A stretch of 44,141 nucleotides of DNA from Desulfuromonadaceae bacterium. Its GTDB lineage: Bacteria > Desulfobacterota > Desulfuromonadia > Geobacterales > Pseudopelobacteraceae. Location: positions 1-44,141 of the forward strand of contig JAQUIT010000026.1 in the NCBI GenBank assembly GCA_028681335.1. The letters run 5' to 3'. A program made the position numbers and the translations under genes. The notes under the pieces are model-generated. The model made no database searches and had not been told where the DNA came from. It saw only the letters and a program-made list of their open reading frames with translations. Every line of letters begins with the position of its first letter. Within the stretch, counting starts at the first letter, position 1. Below are positions 44,125 through 44,141 of the stretch, one piece after another.

Positions 44125-44141
44125 ATGAAACTGTACTCTGG
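44125..44141 (+). CDS. Start of a probable transposase gene, IS110-like (3' partial)
   Basis: Only MKLYS is visible before the window ends, with an excellent ribosome site (CAGGAGG) five bases ahead. Many IS110-family transposases open MKLYxGIDLHSNN, so this is a likely guess, not an identification. The position next to a truncated RAYT supports a mobile-element region. Confidence 0.4.

Overview
The window reads as a chromosomal segment of a Gram-negative anaerobe-type bacterium, most likely a member of the Geobacterales (Desulfuromonadota). The basis is gene content and style: an Mla phospholipid-transport operon with a TolC-like gene inserted before mlaC, a YgiQ radical SAM protein, PAS/GAF histidine kinases, a sigma-54 response regulator, very large secreted beta-sandwich proteins, and a GxxExxY gene beside GCAAAGACGC-type repeats. 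I cannot name the species. No rRNA, tRNA or CRISPR array was seen.

Layout. 1-2216 (+): end of mlaD, a TolC-family gene and mlaC, the tail of an outer-membrane lipid transport operon. 2217-2662: a cold-shock gene with a long leader and a strong terminator that overlaps the end of ygiQ. 2648-5512 (-): argC-ygiQ. 5513-6356: an 844-base intergenic region (locus A) with several palindromes and repeats. 6357-9315 (+): an Old Yellow Enzyme and a ClC channel with CBS domains. 9479-13555 (-): a multi-PAS sensor kinase and a J1-crystallin-like ADP-ribosylglycohydrolase. 13969-15405 (+): a sigma-54 response regulator. 15665-29065 (-): a tightly packed carbohydrate cluster read as tkt-rpiB-HAD-gnd-zwf-pgl-pgi-sensor kinase-pgm-glgP. 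It covers the oxidative pentose phosphate branch, part of the non-oxidative branch, hexose-phosphate interconversion and glycogen breakdown, with many start/stop overlaps. 29128-29577 (-): a universal stress protein with its own terminator. 29578-30898: a 1.3-kb intergenic region (locus B). 30899-41282 (-): a four-gene operon for secreted proteins: a seven-repeat beta-propeller protein, a rhodanese-like protein without catalytic Cys, a dockerin protein, and a 1687-residue protein with a cohesin-like domain and five CARDB repeats. 41357-43300 (-): a GxxExxY protein and a PBP4-type peptidase. 43334-44141: a membrane protein with HEAGH, a truncated REP-associated transposase and the first codons of a probable IS110-type transposase.

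How it fits together. The carbohydrate cluster can route glycogen glucose through G1P and G6P into NAD(P)H and pentose phosphates, and an embedded membrane kinase suggests signal input. The secreted operon encodes both halves of a possible cohesin-dockerin pair, so it may build a cell-surface or extracellular complex; this is the strongest candidate for an undescribed system.

The most notable non-coding signal links distant loci. An 18-base palindrome (CTGCAAC-ATAA-GTTGCAG) occurs at 6097, 13842 (one end base changed) and 29839, near the OYE, the sigma-54 regulator and the stress-protein gene. Loci A and B, 24 kb apart, also share a 276-base repeat plus two smaller blocks, in changed order. 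Together these suggest a small regulon and/or a family of dispersed intergenic elements.
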